Shown here: one piece after another, positions 38,258-50,993 of the stretch | Layout of the letters: every line of letters begins with the position of its first letter | Numbering within the stretch: position 1 is the first letter of the stretch | DNA from: Skermanella pratensis | Lineage (GTDB): Bacteria; Pseudomonadota; Alphaproteobacteria; Azospirillales; Azospirillaceae | Assembly (NCBI RefSeq): GCF_008843145.1 | Contig: NZ_CP030265.1 | Location: 2,652,001-2,716,000, forward strand | Length of the DNA: 64,000 nt | Reading direction: 5' to 3' | The notes under the pieces: generated by a model | Told to the model about the DNA's origin: nothing | What the model saw: only the letters and a program-made list of their open reading frames with translations | Databases searched by the model: none | Program-made: the position numbers and the translations under genes

Positions 38258-39186
38258 TCGATTTCCTTGTCCTGATCGCGGTGTCCGTGGTGATCGCCGC
38301 GACGCCGATGCTGTTCGCCGCCGTGGGCGAACTGGTGGTGGAGCGGTCCGGCGTGCTGAACCTGGGCGTCGAGGGCATGATGCTGATCGGTGCGGTGGTC
38401 GGTTTCGGCGTGACCATGACGACTGGGAGCGCGGTCCTGGGGATCGGCTCGGCGGCGCTTGCCGGTGCCGCGCTGGCGCTGGTCTTCGGCGTGCTGGTGC
38501 TGACCCTGATGGCGAACCAGGTGGCGACGGGTCTTGCCCTGACCATCTTCGGCATCGGATTGAGCGCCCTGATCGGCGCCGGCTTCGTCGGCATGCCCAT
38601 CGCCGGCCTGCCCAAGCTGGACATTCCCGGCGTGAGCGACCTGCCGGTCGTGGGGCCGCTGCTGTTCCAGTACGACGCCATGGTCTACCTGTCCGTGGCG
38701 CTGACCCTGGCGGTCGGCTGGTTCCTGAAGCGGACCCATGCCGGCATGGTGCTGAGGGCGGTCGGCGAATCCGCGGAGTCGGCCCATTCGATCGGGCATC
38801 CGGTGATCCGGGTCCGCTATCTGGCGACCCTGTTCGGCGGCGCCATGGCGGGGCTGGGCGGCGCTTTCCTGTCGCTGTCGGTCACGCCCATGTGGGCGGA
38901 GAACATGACGTCGGGCCGCGGCTGGATCGCGCTGGCGCTGGTCGTGTTCGGGTCGTGGCGACCGGGCCGGGTGCTGCTGGGGGCCTATATCTTCGGCGGC
39001 GTCACGATCCTTCAGCTCCACGCGCAGGGAAGCGGCGGACTGGGATTCGGGCTGCCGGGGCAGGTGTTCACCATGCTGCCGTACCTGGCGACCATCGTGG
39101 TGCTGACGATCATCTCGGCCGGCCCGTGGCGCGGCCGGTTCCAGGCGCCGGCCTGCCTGGCACAGCCTTTCCGCCCATCGGTGTGA
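38254..39186 (+). CDS. ABC transporter permease, nucleoside/purine importer (subunit 2)
   Basis: 310 aa, about 8-10 membrane segments. Family motif SGVLNLGVEGMMLIGA near residue 30 and GGAMAGLGGAFLSLSVTPMW in the second half. Overlaps the stop of subunit 1 by four bases. Forms the heterodimeric pore with subunit 1. Confidence 0.87.
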   Translation: MIDFLVLIAVSVVIAATPMLFAAVGELVVERSGVLNLGVEGMMLIGAVVGFGVTMTTGSAVLGIGSAALAGAALALVFGVLVLTLMANQVATGLALTIFGIGLSALIGAGFVGMPIAGLPKLDIPGVSDLPVVGPLLFQYDAMVYLSVALTLAVGWFLKRTHAGMVLRAVGESAESAHSIGHPVIRVRYLATLFGGAMAGLGGAFLSLSVTPMWAENMTSGRGWIALALVVFGSWRPGRVLLGAYIFGGVTILQLHAQGSGGLGFGLPGQVFTMLPYLATIVVLTIISAGPWRGRFQAPACLAQPFRPSV

Positions 39187-39200
39187 GACCCATCTGACGT

Positions 39201-39232
39201 GAGGTCTGCGTTTGCTGCAGGGCAACGTAGAC

Positions 39233-39235
<3 letters not shown>
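39201..39235 (+). terminator. Hairpin between the ABC permease gene and guaB
   Basis: GAGGTCTGCGTTTGC pairs with GGCAACGTAGACTTC, allowing G-U pairs, around a TGCAG loop. It lies 15 bases after the permease stop. There is no U run, so it may be a weak terminator or an mRNA end structure; it also partly overlaps the guaB promoter. Confidence 0.4.
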
Positions 39236-40947
<1,712 letters not shown>

Positions 40948-40951
<4 letters not shown>

Positions 40952-41499
40952 GCCGCGGTGGGCTGGGAGGGGGGGCCGCCGGTCGCCGCGCCGTTCGGCG
41001 TGGTGGCGACCTCGATCTTGAAGCCGCGGCTGGGCGGGAAGCGCGTGGCGGCCTTCTTGACGGCACGCTCCATGGTCGTCGCCCAGACCAGGAAGCGGAG
41101 ATTGCCGTTCCAGTTCTCGTGCCCCTCCTCGCCGGTCGCTTCCGGCAGGGTCCCGCCCAGGCCGGAGATCACGACGATCCAGCGGTGATCTTCGGGCAGC
41201 CGGCGCTCGTCCAGGACGACCAGCCGGTTGTCGCTCTTGCGGACGGTCTTGAGCTTCTCCTCCAACTTTACGGCCTCCGCCGTCAGGCGGCCGACCAGCA
41301 GGTCGCTGTCGGCGGCCTTGCGCTTGGCCGTCCTGCAACCCCTGGCCATTTCGCGGATCGCAGCGACCTGCCGCACCCGGTCCCGCCGAAGGCTGTTGAC
41401 CCGGTGCCGCGCGACCGCCACCTTGTCCAGCGCCAGTCGCAACCCCATCAGGACGCCGAGATATCCGGTGAAGAAACACAGGATGTAGGTGGTGATCAT
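40948..41499 (-). CDS. Unknown membrane-anchored coiled-coil protein (tandem pair, second gene)
   Basis: 183 aa. One N-terminal membrane segment (about 2-22), then a charged helical region about 40-95 likely to form a coiled coil. The C-terminal domain has LRFLVWATTMERAVKKAATR followed by FPPSRGFKIEV, and the tail is disordered and rich in Gly, Pro and Ala. The C-terminal pattern (W-A, then RFP-S-GF) also occurs in the protein encoded just upstream, so the two look like diverged paralogues. Start overlaps that gene by four bases. No family recognised. Its TAG stop is in the CTAG at the element border. Confidence 0.6.
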
Positions 41500-42077
41500 G
41501 CGGCCGCTCCGCTGCCTTTCGCCGTTGCGCCGGATGCTTCCTCAGGTTCGATCATCTCGATCAGGATGAAGCCGAGGCTCACCGGAAATCGGCTGTCCAG
41601 GCTGGCCTTGGCTTCCGGCAGGTTCTGTGCCCATATCTCGACATGCTGTGCGCGGGCCCAGCTGCCGTCGAGCAGCCCGTGAGGGCGTCCTTCGCGGATC
41701 GCGGCCTGCACATGCCGGTTGACCATGACCGCTTTGAACAGCCGGCAGCCGGGCCGCTTGCGCCCGACGATCCTGATCATCTCGTCGTCCCGCTGCTGCA
41801 ACTCCTCGAGCTTGGACTGGAACTGGTCGATCTGGCGCTCGACCGCACGGCGCCGGGTCTCGCTCTGCGCCAGGGCGATGCGCAGCTTCGCCCGGCGCTG
41901 CTCGAAGGCGGGGATCAGCGGGGCGCAGCGCTTGAGCTTGGCGCGGGCGCGAACGGCGGCGGCGCTCTTGAGGATCATGCGGGACCAGATCTCTCCGCCT
42001 AGCCGGGCGGCGAAGAAACCGGTCAGGCCCGCCATTCCGGCAAACAGGATGTCAGTGACGATTTCGACCGGCGACAT
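41496..42077 (-). CDS. Unknown membrane-anchored coiled-coil protein (tandem pair, first gene)
   Basis: 193 aa. N-terminal membrane segment about 7-27, a long heptad-like region about 45-100 (AVERQIDQFQSKLEELQQRD), then a small C-terminal domain containing HVEIWAQNLPEAKASLDSRF and PVSLGFILIEM. Cotranscribed with its apparent paralogue downstream. The pair interrupts the guaB-to-guaA interval on the opposite strand. No family or function recognised. Confidence 0.6.
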   Translation of the reverse strand: MSPVEIVTDILFAGMAGLTGFFAARLGGEIWSRMILKSAAAVRARAKLKRCAPLIPAFEQRRAKLRIALAQSETRRRAVERQIDQFQSKLEELQQRDDEMIRIVGRKRPGCRLFKAVMVNRHVQAAIREGRPHGLLDGSWARAQHVEIWAQNLPEAKASLDSRFPVSLGFILIEMIEPEEASGATAKGSGAAA

Positions 42078-42117
42078 GCCGATGCACCATTGAAGTTACT
42101 GCGCTATACGGTTCGCT

Positions 42118-42150
42118 CCCGAACGATGGTGCGCCGCACCATCGTTCGGG
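42118..42150. repeat. Perfect 33-base palindrome
   Basis: CCCGAACGATGGTGCG and its exact reverse complement separated by one base, in the divergent gap between the coiled-coil pair and the rsmB-like gene. There is no U run on either side, so it is not an obvious terminator. It could be a regulator binding site or a REP-like unit. The rest of the 42078-42368 gap shows nothing else clear. Confidence 0.7.
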
Positions 42151-42368
42151 CGTAGAACTATGGAGGTAGTCCGCCCGCTCGGCAATACATCATCGAAGCT
42201 TCTTCATGCCGCAGTATCCAGGGCGGGAAGCCTTGCACCGGCCGACGGCACTTTTTCATGGCTTGTCCGTGGCGCCGGAACGATGAAAGCTGTTGCGTGG
42301 CGGCGTTCCATCGCCCATGTCACACCTTCGCCTTTTCCCCGTGCCCACGTCCGATCAGCAGAGACCAG

Positions 42369-43685
42369 ATGACCCCCGGCGCCCGCCTTCAAGCCGCCAT
42401 CGAACTCCTCGACGAGGTGGAGGTGACCCCGCGTCCGGCAGACGCCGTGATCAGCGCCTTCTTCCGTGCCCGCCGCTTCATCGGCGCCAAGGACCGCGCC
42501 GCCGTGGCCGAGACGGTCTACGGCGTGCTGCGCCGGCACGCGCGGCTTCGCTGGTGGTTCCAGCATGCCGGCGGCTTCCCCGTCACCGCCCGCACGCTGC
42601 TGATCGCCGACCAGATCCTGGCCCAGGGACGGCCGGCGGACCACCTGGACAAGCTGTTCAGCGGCGGCCGATTCGCGCCCGCCCAGTTCAGCCAGGGGGA
42701 GATCCGCCTGGCCAACAAGCTGGAGGGCCATACCCTGGACCATCCCGGCATGCCGGAGGAGGTCGCGGTCGAATGCCCCGACTGGGCCGCAGGGCATCTG
42801 CGCGAGTTCTTCGGCGACCGATTCGTGCCGGAACTGGCCGCGATGCTCGATCCTGCCCCGCTCGACCTGCGCGCCAACCCCGTCAAGGCGGACCGCGACG
42901 CGGCGCTGGCGGCGCTCGCCGCAGCCGGGATCGAGGGCGAGCCGACCCGCTGGTCGCCGTTCGGCATCCGGATCCACGGGCGACCTCCGCTGGCCTCGAC
43001 CGACGCCTTCAAGAGCGGGATGGTCGAGATCCAGGACGAGGGCTCGCAGCTGATCGGGCTGCTGACCGACGCGAAGCCCGGCCATCAGGTGGTGGATTTC
43101 TGCTCCGGGGCCGGGGGCAAGGCGCTCGCCATCGCGGCCGGAATGCAGAACAAGGGCCGGCTGGTCGCCTGCGACGTGCTGGAGAAGCGGTTGAAGCGCG
43201 CGGCGGAGAGAATTCGCCGCGCCGGGCTCCATAATGTCGAGACCCGGCCACTGTCGAGCGAGCGCGATCCCTGGGTCAAGCGCCACAAGGGCAAGTTCGA
43301 CCGCGTCCTGGTGGATGCGCCCTGCACCGGCACGGGCACATGGCGGCGCAACCCGGACAGCCGCTGGCGGCTGCTGGGGCCGGGGTTGGAGGAACTGGAG
43401 AAGCTCCAGCACAACATCCTCGATTCGGCGTCGCGGCTGGTGAAGCCGGGCGGGCGGCTGATCTACGCGACCTGCTCCATGCTGCCCCAGGAGAACGAGC
43501 GGCAGATCGAAACCTTCCTGGCAGCCCATCCGGACTTCACGGTCAAGCCGGTGGACGAGCTGTGGCAGGATTCCGTCGGCACCGCCGGCCCGGGGACCGG
43601 GTTCTTCATGCGCCTGTCGCCGGCTCGCCATGGCACGGACGGTTTCTTCGCCGCCGTGCTGGAGCGCGGGAGCGCCGCGGAATGA
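42369..43685 (+). CDS. RsmB-like RNA (cytosine-5)-methyltransferase
   Basis: 438 aa. NusB-like N-terminal region about 1-130, a middle PUA/ferredoxin-like part, and a SAM-dependent methyltransferase domain. The latter has VVDFCSGAGGKALA (SAM site), DAPCTGTGTWRRNPD and YATCSMLPQENE, the two cysteines used by m5C RNA methyltransferases. Probably modifies 16S rRNA. Start ATG chosen at the first family-like residue. Stop overlaps the first GNAT gene (ATGA). Confidence 0.88.
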   Translation: MTPGARLQAAIELLDEVEVTPRPADAVISAFFRARRFIGAKDRAAVAETVYGVLRRHARLRWWFQHAGGFPVTARTLLIADQILAQGRPADHLDKLFSGGRFAPAQFSQGEIRLANKLEGHTLDHPGMPEEVAVECPDWAAGHLREFFGDRFVPELAAMLDPAPLDLRANPVKADRDAALAALAAAGIEGEPTRWSPFGIRIHGRPPLASTDAFKSGMVEIQDEGSQLIGLLTDAKPGHQVVDFCSGAGGKALAIAAGMQNKGRLVACDVLEKRLKRAAERIRRAGLHNVETRPLSSERDPWVKRHKGKFDRVLVDAPCTGTGTWRRNPDSRWRLLGPGLEELEKLQHNILDSASRLVKPGGRLIYATCSMLPQENERQIETFLAAHPDFTVKPVDELWQDSVGTAGPGTGFFMRLSPARHGTDGFFAAVLERGSAAE

Positions 43686-44242
43686 TCGGGCGGGTCCGGC
43701 GCGCACGGCTCGACGATGCCGCCGCGATCGCCTATGTCCACGTGGCCGGCTGGCGCGAAACCTATCCCGGCATCGTCCCGGACAGCACGCTGGCCGCCAT
43801 GGACGTGTTCAGCCGCACGCGCTACTGGGCGCAGGTTCTGGACAACAAGCGGAACCGCATCGATGTGTTCGTCTCGGAGATGCCGGTGGACGGCGAGGAC
43901 CGGGTCGTCGGATTCGGCGTGACCGGGCCGGAGCAGGTCGGACTGGCCGATTATTCCGGGGAGTTCCACGCGCTCTACGTCCTTCAGGTCGGGCAGGGCC
44001 GGGGCCTGGGAACCCGGCTGATGACCACGATGGCGGCGGGCCTCGTGCTGAGGGGAATGACCGCCTGCACCGTCTGGGCCTTGCGCGACAATTTACGGGC
44101 GCGGCGATTCTATGAGAAAATGGGCGGCGTGCTGGTGAGCGAGCGTCCGCTGATGTTCGACGGCACGCGGGTGATGGAAGTGGCCTATGGTTGGTCCGAC
44201 GTGACGCCGCTGGCACGGCGAAGTGTGGAGGCATGGCGCTGA
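43682..44242 (+). CDS. GNAT-family N-acetyltransferase (tandem copy 1)
   Basis: 186 aa. Opens with AYVHVAGWRETYPGIVPD, typical of a common GNAT subgroup, and has the acetyl-CoA loop VGQGRGLGTRLM and C-terminal RRFYEKMGG. Acceptor unknown. Translationally overlaps both the RsmB-like gene and the second GNAT gene, and is similar to the latter, so a tandem duplication is likely. Confidence 0.85.
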   Translation: MIGRVRRARLDDAAAIAYVHVAGWRETYPGIVPDSTLAAMDVFSRTRYWAQVLDNKRNRIDVFVSEMPVDGEDRVVGFGVTGPEQVGLADYSGEFHALYVLQVGQGRGLGTRLMTTMAAGLVLRGMTACTVWALRDNLRARRFYEKMGGVLVSERPLMFDGTRVMEVAYGWSDVTPLARRSVEAWR

Positions 44243-44781
44243 TCCGTCGAGCTTGTCCGGAAGACGCGGCCGGCATCGCCGAGGTTCATGTCGCCAGCTG
44301 GCGAACGACATATCCCGGCATGGTGCCCGACAGCTACCTGCTCGGCCTGTCCGTCCCGGGCTATACGCATCGCTGGCGCAGGATCCTGGCGGACCGGTCC
44401 CGCATCCACGGCAGCTTCGTCGCCGTGGAGCCGCCGCTCGGGGTCGTGGGGTTCGCATCCTGCGGGACCCAGCGGACCGCCATCGAAGGCTATGGCGGCG
44501 AATTCTACGCGCTCTATCTTTACGACCATGCGCAGGGCCGGGGCATCGGCCGGCACCTGATGGCCGCGATGGCGACCGAACTGACCAATTATGGGATGAA
44601 CTCCGCGGTGGTCTGGGTGCTGGCGACCAATCCGTCCCGCTGGTTCTACGAACGCCTGGGCGGCTGCCGGCTGGCCGAGAAGATCGTCGATTTCGCCGGT
44701 ACGAACCTGACGGAGGCGGCCTATGGCTGGCGGGACCTCGCCCCTCTGGCGCGCTTGTCCGCGGACCCTCCGGTGCGCTAA
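44233..44781 (+). CDS. GNAT-family N-acetyltransferase (tandem copy 2)
   Basis: 182 aa. VHVASWRTTYPGMVPDSYL at the N-terminus parallels copy 1; acetyl-CoA loop is AQGRGIGRHLM, and the late WFYERLGG motif is present. ATG at 44233 follows GTGGAGG and overlaps copy 1 by 10 bases; an earlier ATG at 44191 lacks a ribosome site. Ends 48 bases before guaA. Confidence 0.85.
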   Translation: MALIRRACPEDAAGIAEVHVASWRTTYPGMVPDSYLLGLSVPGYTHRWRRILADRSRIHGSFVAVEPPLGVVGFASCGTQRTAIEGYGGEFYALYLYDHAQGRGIGRHLMAAMATELTNYGMNSAVVWVLATNPSRWFYERLGGCRLAEKIVDFAGTNLTEAAYGWRDLAPLARLSADPPVR

Positions 44782-44829
44782 CACACGGTTTTACGAAGCC
44801 AGATCTTCCCACGCTTGAAGCGAGTAGAC

Positions 44830-46401
<1,572 letters not shown>

Positions 46402-46409
46402 GGGCGGCG

Positions 46410-46672
46410 TCCGACAGAAGCGGATCGGTCCGGAAGCCAGCGGCGAGGAAATCGACCACCGTCCGAACCTTGTGAAGGTGAAGCTCCGGGATAGGCACAC
46501 CGCTTGGCGTATCACCTCGGAGTTGCTTCGCCTTCACATTGCCGCGTACCCGCACGGCCGTTCGGTCTGCACCGCCGTCGAACAGCCATTCGTCGCCTGC
46601 CGCCGGCAAGTGTAGACGATGCAATCGTGCCCGGTGCGACAGACACGCCGATGACGCAGTCGAGCCATGCCG
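46410..46672 (-). pseudogene. C-terminal remnant of a LysR-family regulator
   Basis: On the minus strand, pieces in neighbouring frames assemble into the end of a LysR effector domain. They are RHGSTASSACLSH, then (shifted) GHDCIVYT, then (shifted back) LPAAGDEWLFDGGADRTAVR and VRGNV, then HKVRTVVDFLAAGFR. This follows the usual HDCIVYT...G-EW-F...V-VRG...VDFL---F order with two frameshifts and a missing stretch before the last block. There is no DNA-binding domain. It abuts the 3' end of dabA. Confidence 0.72.
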
Positions 46673-46677
46673 GAGGA

Positions 46678-49244
46678 TCAGACCAGCGCCTCCCAGGTGA
46701 GGCCGCCGCGGTAGCGGTGGGAGACCCGGCCCGACTCCGAGATGGCGAAGAGATGGATCCAGGCGTTGTCGACGAGGTTGCGGACGGTCTCGTTCTTGGC
46801 GATGACCTCGTCGATCGCCTGGACAGGCGCTTCGATGAAGGCGTTCAGGCGGAGCGGTTCGTGGACGAAGCGCGTGCCGTCGTGGACCGACTGCCAGGGC
46901 AGACCGACCTTCAGGTCGCCCGCGTTCCCTTCCAGCACGCCCAAGGTGCCGGTGACGTTGTGGAGCACCTTGTTGCCGCTGCCGAAGGCCCTGTTGTTCA
47001 CCGTCGAGCCGTAATATTGCAGGTTGATCCAGCTTGCGACCACCAGGGGCGCCGTCATGATCAGGGTCAGCACGTTGAAATCCGTGTCCTTCCGCCAATC
47101 GTAGTTGTGCAGGAAAGCCCGCCCGCCGAGGTCAATGCCGCGGGTGCGCGCGCGCGGGGCCGCGATGAAGGCGGCATTGCCGGCGAGGCCCCATTCCGGA
47201 CGCACCTGCGCCCAGTCGCGGCTTCGGCCGATCACGGAGGCGTGGACCCCGGGCGCCTGCGGGGAAAGCCCGAGCAGCGCCGACCGTTCCATCCGGGCGA
47301 GGGCGGAGGCTTGGGCGAGCCACCGGCGCAGCTGCTCCAGGTCTTCCGCGTGGGATTTCGGCACCTCGTCGGCGTCGTGGATGGTGATCTCGTCGGTCGT
47401 GGTGTCGTGCAGGCAGCCGAGGAACCAGGTATCCTCCGGCACCGCGATGCCGCACCCCTTCAGTCCGGCCCGGACCCCCGGATCGTTGAGGATCGCGGCG
47501 GCGACGCGGGCGTTCGCCTCGCCGGTGTGGCCGCCGCAGGCGCCGCAGTCCAGCCCGGAGGCATGAGGGTTGTTGACGGTCGTGCTTCCGTGGCCGGTCA
47601 GCATGACCAGCCGCGCGAAGCCCTCCGTCAGCGACATGGCCCGCAGCACGGCCTCGGCCATGGCGACGCGCTGCTCGTCGGTGAAGCCGGTCTGCCGGCC
47701 CGCCACCGTGCGCGGGGCGAGACGGGGACCGATCCGGCCGACGGTGCCGCGGTCCAGGCCGTCGGTGTCGGGATCGCTGACGGTGCGGGTGAGTCCCGCG
47801 CCGTCGCTCAGCATCTTGGCGCCGAACAGCAGGCCAGTCGTCTCCACATAGGTGAAGGACGACACCGCCGATGTCTTGAACGACTTCCAGGCCTTGGCCG
47901 CACGCCGGCGCAGCAGGCGCAGCCCAGGATCTCGGTCTCCTCTTCCTCCGAGGCCTGCTTGACCGCCTCACACACGACGAAGGCCGGCTTTAGCAGGACC
48001 GGGCACTGGGCTCCGCCGGTGACGCGGCCGATCGGCACGTATTCGATGGGAAAGCCGAAGAAGCCGGCGAAGCCGACCGTTTCGGCTTCGGGGCAGGCGG
48101 TTTCCAACGCGCGCCTGTAGACCTCGGAGCGGACGTCGATGCAGAACGCCGCCTGGAGCCTTCTGCGGCCTTCCGGCGGGCAGGCTTGGCCGGCCCGGGT
48201 GCCGCCCGCCGCGAGCCGGGTCAGCAGGCGGCGCTCGTAGCCGGCCTCGTAGGCGTCCTGCAGGATCAGGTCGACGGCCAAGTCCGGATCGTCGCCGGGA
48301 CGTTCGTCCGCCGGCAGGATCGCCGCCTCGTCCATCGCCCGCCGCCAGGCATCGGTGAAGGCTGCATCGGTGCGCTCGAGGAAGAGCGCGTAGCCCCAGG
48401 CGACCCTGATCGCCAGGAGATGGACCAGGGTGTCGTCCTGATGGCCGTGGAGTTCGCTGTTCCAGACCAGATACCGCGCATAGGCGGCCCACCCGCCGAT
48501 GTCGAACAGCGCCCGGTGCAGGTAGTCCGGGACGGCGCGCGTCGGGATGCCGAGGTTTCCGACGACGGTGGCGATCGCCTCCACCGGATCGTCGGGCAGG
48601 CCGGCGACCGCCTTCCGGAACCCCCGGATGCCCATCGCCTCTGGATTGCGGTCGTGGCGCATGGATGCCCGCCATGCCGGATAGGGGCGCAGGTGGCGCG
48701 ACGGCAGCCGCCAGTTAGCCTGCCCCTCGTCGAAATAGGCCGCACACCATTTGGAAATCTCGTCGATCATGAACGACGTGCGCGAGGCCTGGCGATCGCC
48801 GGCCGCGAGCGTGTCGAGGATCTCCGCGACAGTGGCGACGACCGCCCTGGGACGGGTGCCGGCAGGGTCCCGGACGAGGGCCTGCTTCAGGGCCTGGACA
48901 TCGTTCGGCCGGCCGGCGCCTTCGGGCATCGCGGCGAGCGCCGCTTCCAGGTCCCGGTCGTCCATCTCGCCGTCCGCCAGCGCCTTCCGGTAGAAGCTCC
49001 GGGGCATCAGCATGTCGGTCCGCGCGACCCGCCGCAGGGTGGCGCAGGTCGCCGCGAAGCTCTGGCCGGAAAAGCCGAGGAACGGATTGACCGCGACGAA
49101 GTGCTTGAGCGGCCAGAGCGGTGCTATCCTGCCGCAGGCGGTGGATATCGCCGCCAGCAGGGCGGCCCGGTCGGGACCCGGGATGCCGGACCCGGTTCCG
49201 GCCTCGGCTTCGATCGTGGGCGTGACGGCCAGGGCGATGCTCAT
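46678..49244 (-). pseudogene. dabA: DabA (DUF2309) inorganic carbon uptake subunit, split by a frameshift
   Basis: Begins MSIALAVTPTIEAEAG and reads through the first beta-carbonic-anhydrase-like motif AAFCIDVRSE to EEEETEILG. Near 47922-47925 the frame changes; the other frame continues LRLLRRRAAKAWKSFKTSA and SSFTYVET, with GHGSTTVNNPHASGLDCGAC, to the stop. Restoring one base gives about 855 aa, normal for the family, with candidate zinc ligands on both sides of the break. Either a real recent loss of function or a base error in AGCCC. DabA partners DabB to accumulate bicarbonate. Start overlaps the dabB stop by four bases. Confidence 0.82.
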
Positions 49245-50893
49245 CTTTGCGCTCCGTTCATGGAAGTGGCGGCCTGGGAGGTGGATCGGCCCGGCGGGAG
49301 GCTGGGCCAGAAGCGCAGGACGAGCCGGTTGGCGATCGTGTTGACGTAGAACCCGTTGGTGATGTGGACATGGAGCGCCTGCCAGCGCGGTTCCCCGGCA
49401 TGGCGGGGCATCAGGTTCTGGAACACCGTCAGCGCGCCGAAACCGAGAACGACCGCCGCGACGATCGCGTAGTCGAGCGGGCTTCCCGGCCCCTGGACCG
49501 CCGGGAGCGATCCGGCGAGCAGGCGCTCGGCGCCCAGCTGCAGGGCGAAATAGGCCGCGGCGACCAGCACCGCGAGCGCCGCGGCGCGGCCGATGACATA
49601 GCCCGTCGGCCGCTCGTCGATCGCGCCGGCGATCAGGTGGACGAGACCGAAGAGCATGATCGCACCGAGGGCGAACACACCCGGCTTCTCCGCGAGGCTC
49701 GCGCCGGACAGCGTTCCGATCACCAGCACCGTCGCCAGGACCGCGGCGACGGCCATCGTCATCCGCGCAGGATGCAGCTTGCCGCCCGGACTGGGCGACC
49801 AGGACGCCCGCGCGATGTCGATGACGCTGCCGGAGGACAGGAAAGCATGGGCCTTGTAGAGCGAGTGGGCGACGATGTGCAGCAGAGCCGCGGAATAGGC
49901 CCCGAGCCCGCATTGCAGCATCATGAAGCCCATCTGGGCGATCGTGGAATAGGCCAGAGACACCTTCACCGAGGTCTGGGTCAGCATCACCACCGAGCCG
50001 AACAGGGCGGTCAGCCCGCCGACCATGGCCAGGACGTGGAGCGAGGGCGCCGACAGCGAGATGACGTCCGCCAAGCGCAGCACCAGGAACCCCCCGGCAT
50101 TGATGATCCCGGCATGCAGGAGGGCGGATACGGGGGTGGGCGTCTCCATCACCTCCGTCAGCCAGCCATGGAGCGGGAACTGGGCCGACTTGAGCAGGGC
50201 CGCGACCACCAGGAGGAGGGCGATCCCATGGATGGGCGCGGAATGGACCGGGTCCATCCCCGAAGCCCGCAGGGCGTCGGCGGCGGCGAAGATCCCGGCG
50301 TAGTCCAGGCTGCCGAAGGTCCGCTGGATCAGCACCATCGCGGTGATCAGGCAGATGTCGCCGATGCGGCTCGCCAGGAACTTCTTGCGCGCTGCCAGCA
50401 CTGCGGCGGGCCGCTCGCCGTAGAAGACCAGCAGGCGGTGCAGGCCGACGCTGGTCGCGACCCAGGCGAGGGCGAACTGGAACAGGTTGCCGGAGACGAT
50501 CAGCAGCAGGACGGCGGCGAGCGTCAGGCCCAGCCATCCCATGAAGCGGGTGTGGTTCGGATCGCCGTCGAGATACCTGCCGCTGTACCGGGTCACGACG
50601 GCGCCGACGAAGGCGACGAGGACCAGCATCACCGCGGTCAGGCCGTCCAGGTAGATCCCGAAACCCACTCCCGCGATGCCGACGGTCCCGGTCCGCAGCG
50701 TTCCATGGACGGCCCAGGCCGCCGCGGCCGCCAAGGCGACGGCGAGAGCCGCGAGGCTGGCGGCGAACGCGGGCCCGGCTGCGGAGCGGCGGGTACGGTC
50801 GGTGGAGGGGGCCGATGACGAAAGGGACGGCATCGCGGCCGCGATCAGCAGGAGCGGTCCGGCGGCGCAGAGCCAGAGGAGTGGTGTGGGCAT
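49241..50893 (-). CDS. dabB: DabB, NuoL-like proton-channel subunit of the DAB system
   Basis: 550 aa, about 14 membrane segments. Contains the proton-antiporter core seen in NuoL/MrpA: HGWLTEVMETPTPVSALLHA with the conserved E and H, and later AHSLYKAHAFLSSGSV with the conserved lysine. Coupled to dabA by a four-base overlap. Expected to energise DabA with the membrane proton gradient. A LysR gene is divergent. Confidence 0.87.
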   Translation of the reverse strand: MPTPLLWLCAAGPLLLIAAAMPSLSSSAPSTDRTRRSAAGPAFAASLAALAVALAAAAAWAVHGTLRTGTVGIAGVGFGIYLDGLTAVMLVLVAFVGAVVTRYSGRYLDGDPNHTRFMGWLGLTLAAVLLLIVSGNLFQFALAWVATSVGLHRLLVFYGERPAAVLAARKKFLASRIGDICLITAMVLIQRTFGSLDYAGIFAAADALRASGMDPVHSAPIHGIALLLVVAALLKSAQFPLHGWLTEVMETPTPVSALLHAGIINAGGFLVLRLADVISLSAPSLHVLAMVGGLTALFGSVVMLTQTSVKVSLAYSTIAQMGFMMLQCGLGAYSAALLHIVAHSLYKAHAFLSSGSVIDIARASWSPSPGGKLHPARMTMAVAAVLATVLVIGTLSGASLAEKPGVFALGAIMLFGLVHLIAGAIDERPTGYVIGRAAALAVLVAAAYFALQLGAERLLAGSLPAVQGPGSPLDYAIVAAVVLGFGALTVFQNLMPRHAGEPRWQALHVHITNGFYVNTIANRLVLRFWPSLPPGRSTSQAATSMNGAQR

Positions 50894-50940
50894 GGTCGGC
50901 TCCGGTGAGAGGCGACCGCTGGATTATCCTGAACGCTGAG

Positions 50941-50987
50941 TTCTATAAAATAGAAAGATTGAATGATATCGTTCGCTTTTATAAAAG
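50941..50987. promoter_or_regulatory. Palindrome cluster between dabB and lysR
   Basis: The 100-base divergent gap is AT-rich and carries TTCTAT-AAA-ATAGAA (50941-50955), GAATGATATCGTTC (50961-50974, one mismatch) and CTTTTATAAAAG (50976-50987). These are good candidates for LysR-regulator sites overlapping both promoters. Confidence 0.5.
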
Positions 50988-50993
50988 GACGCC

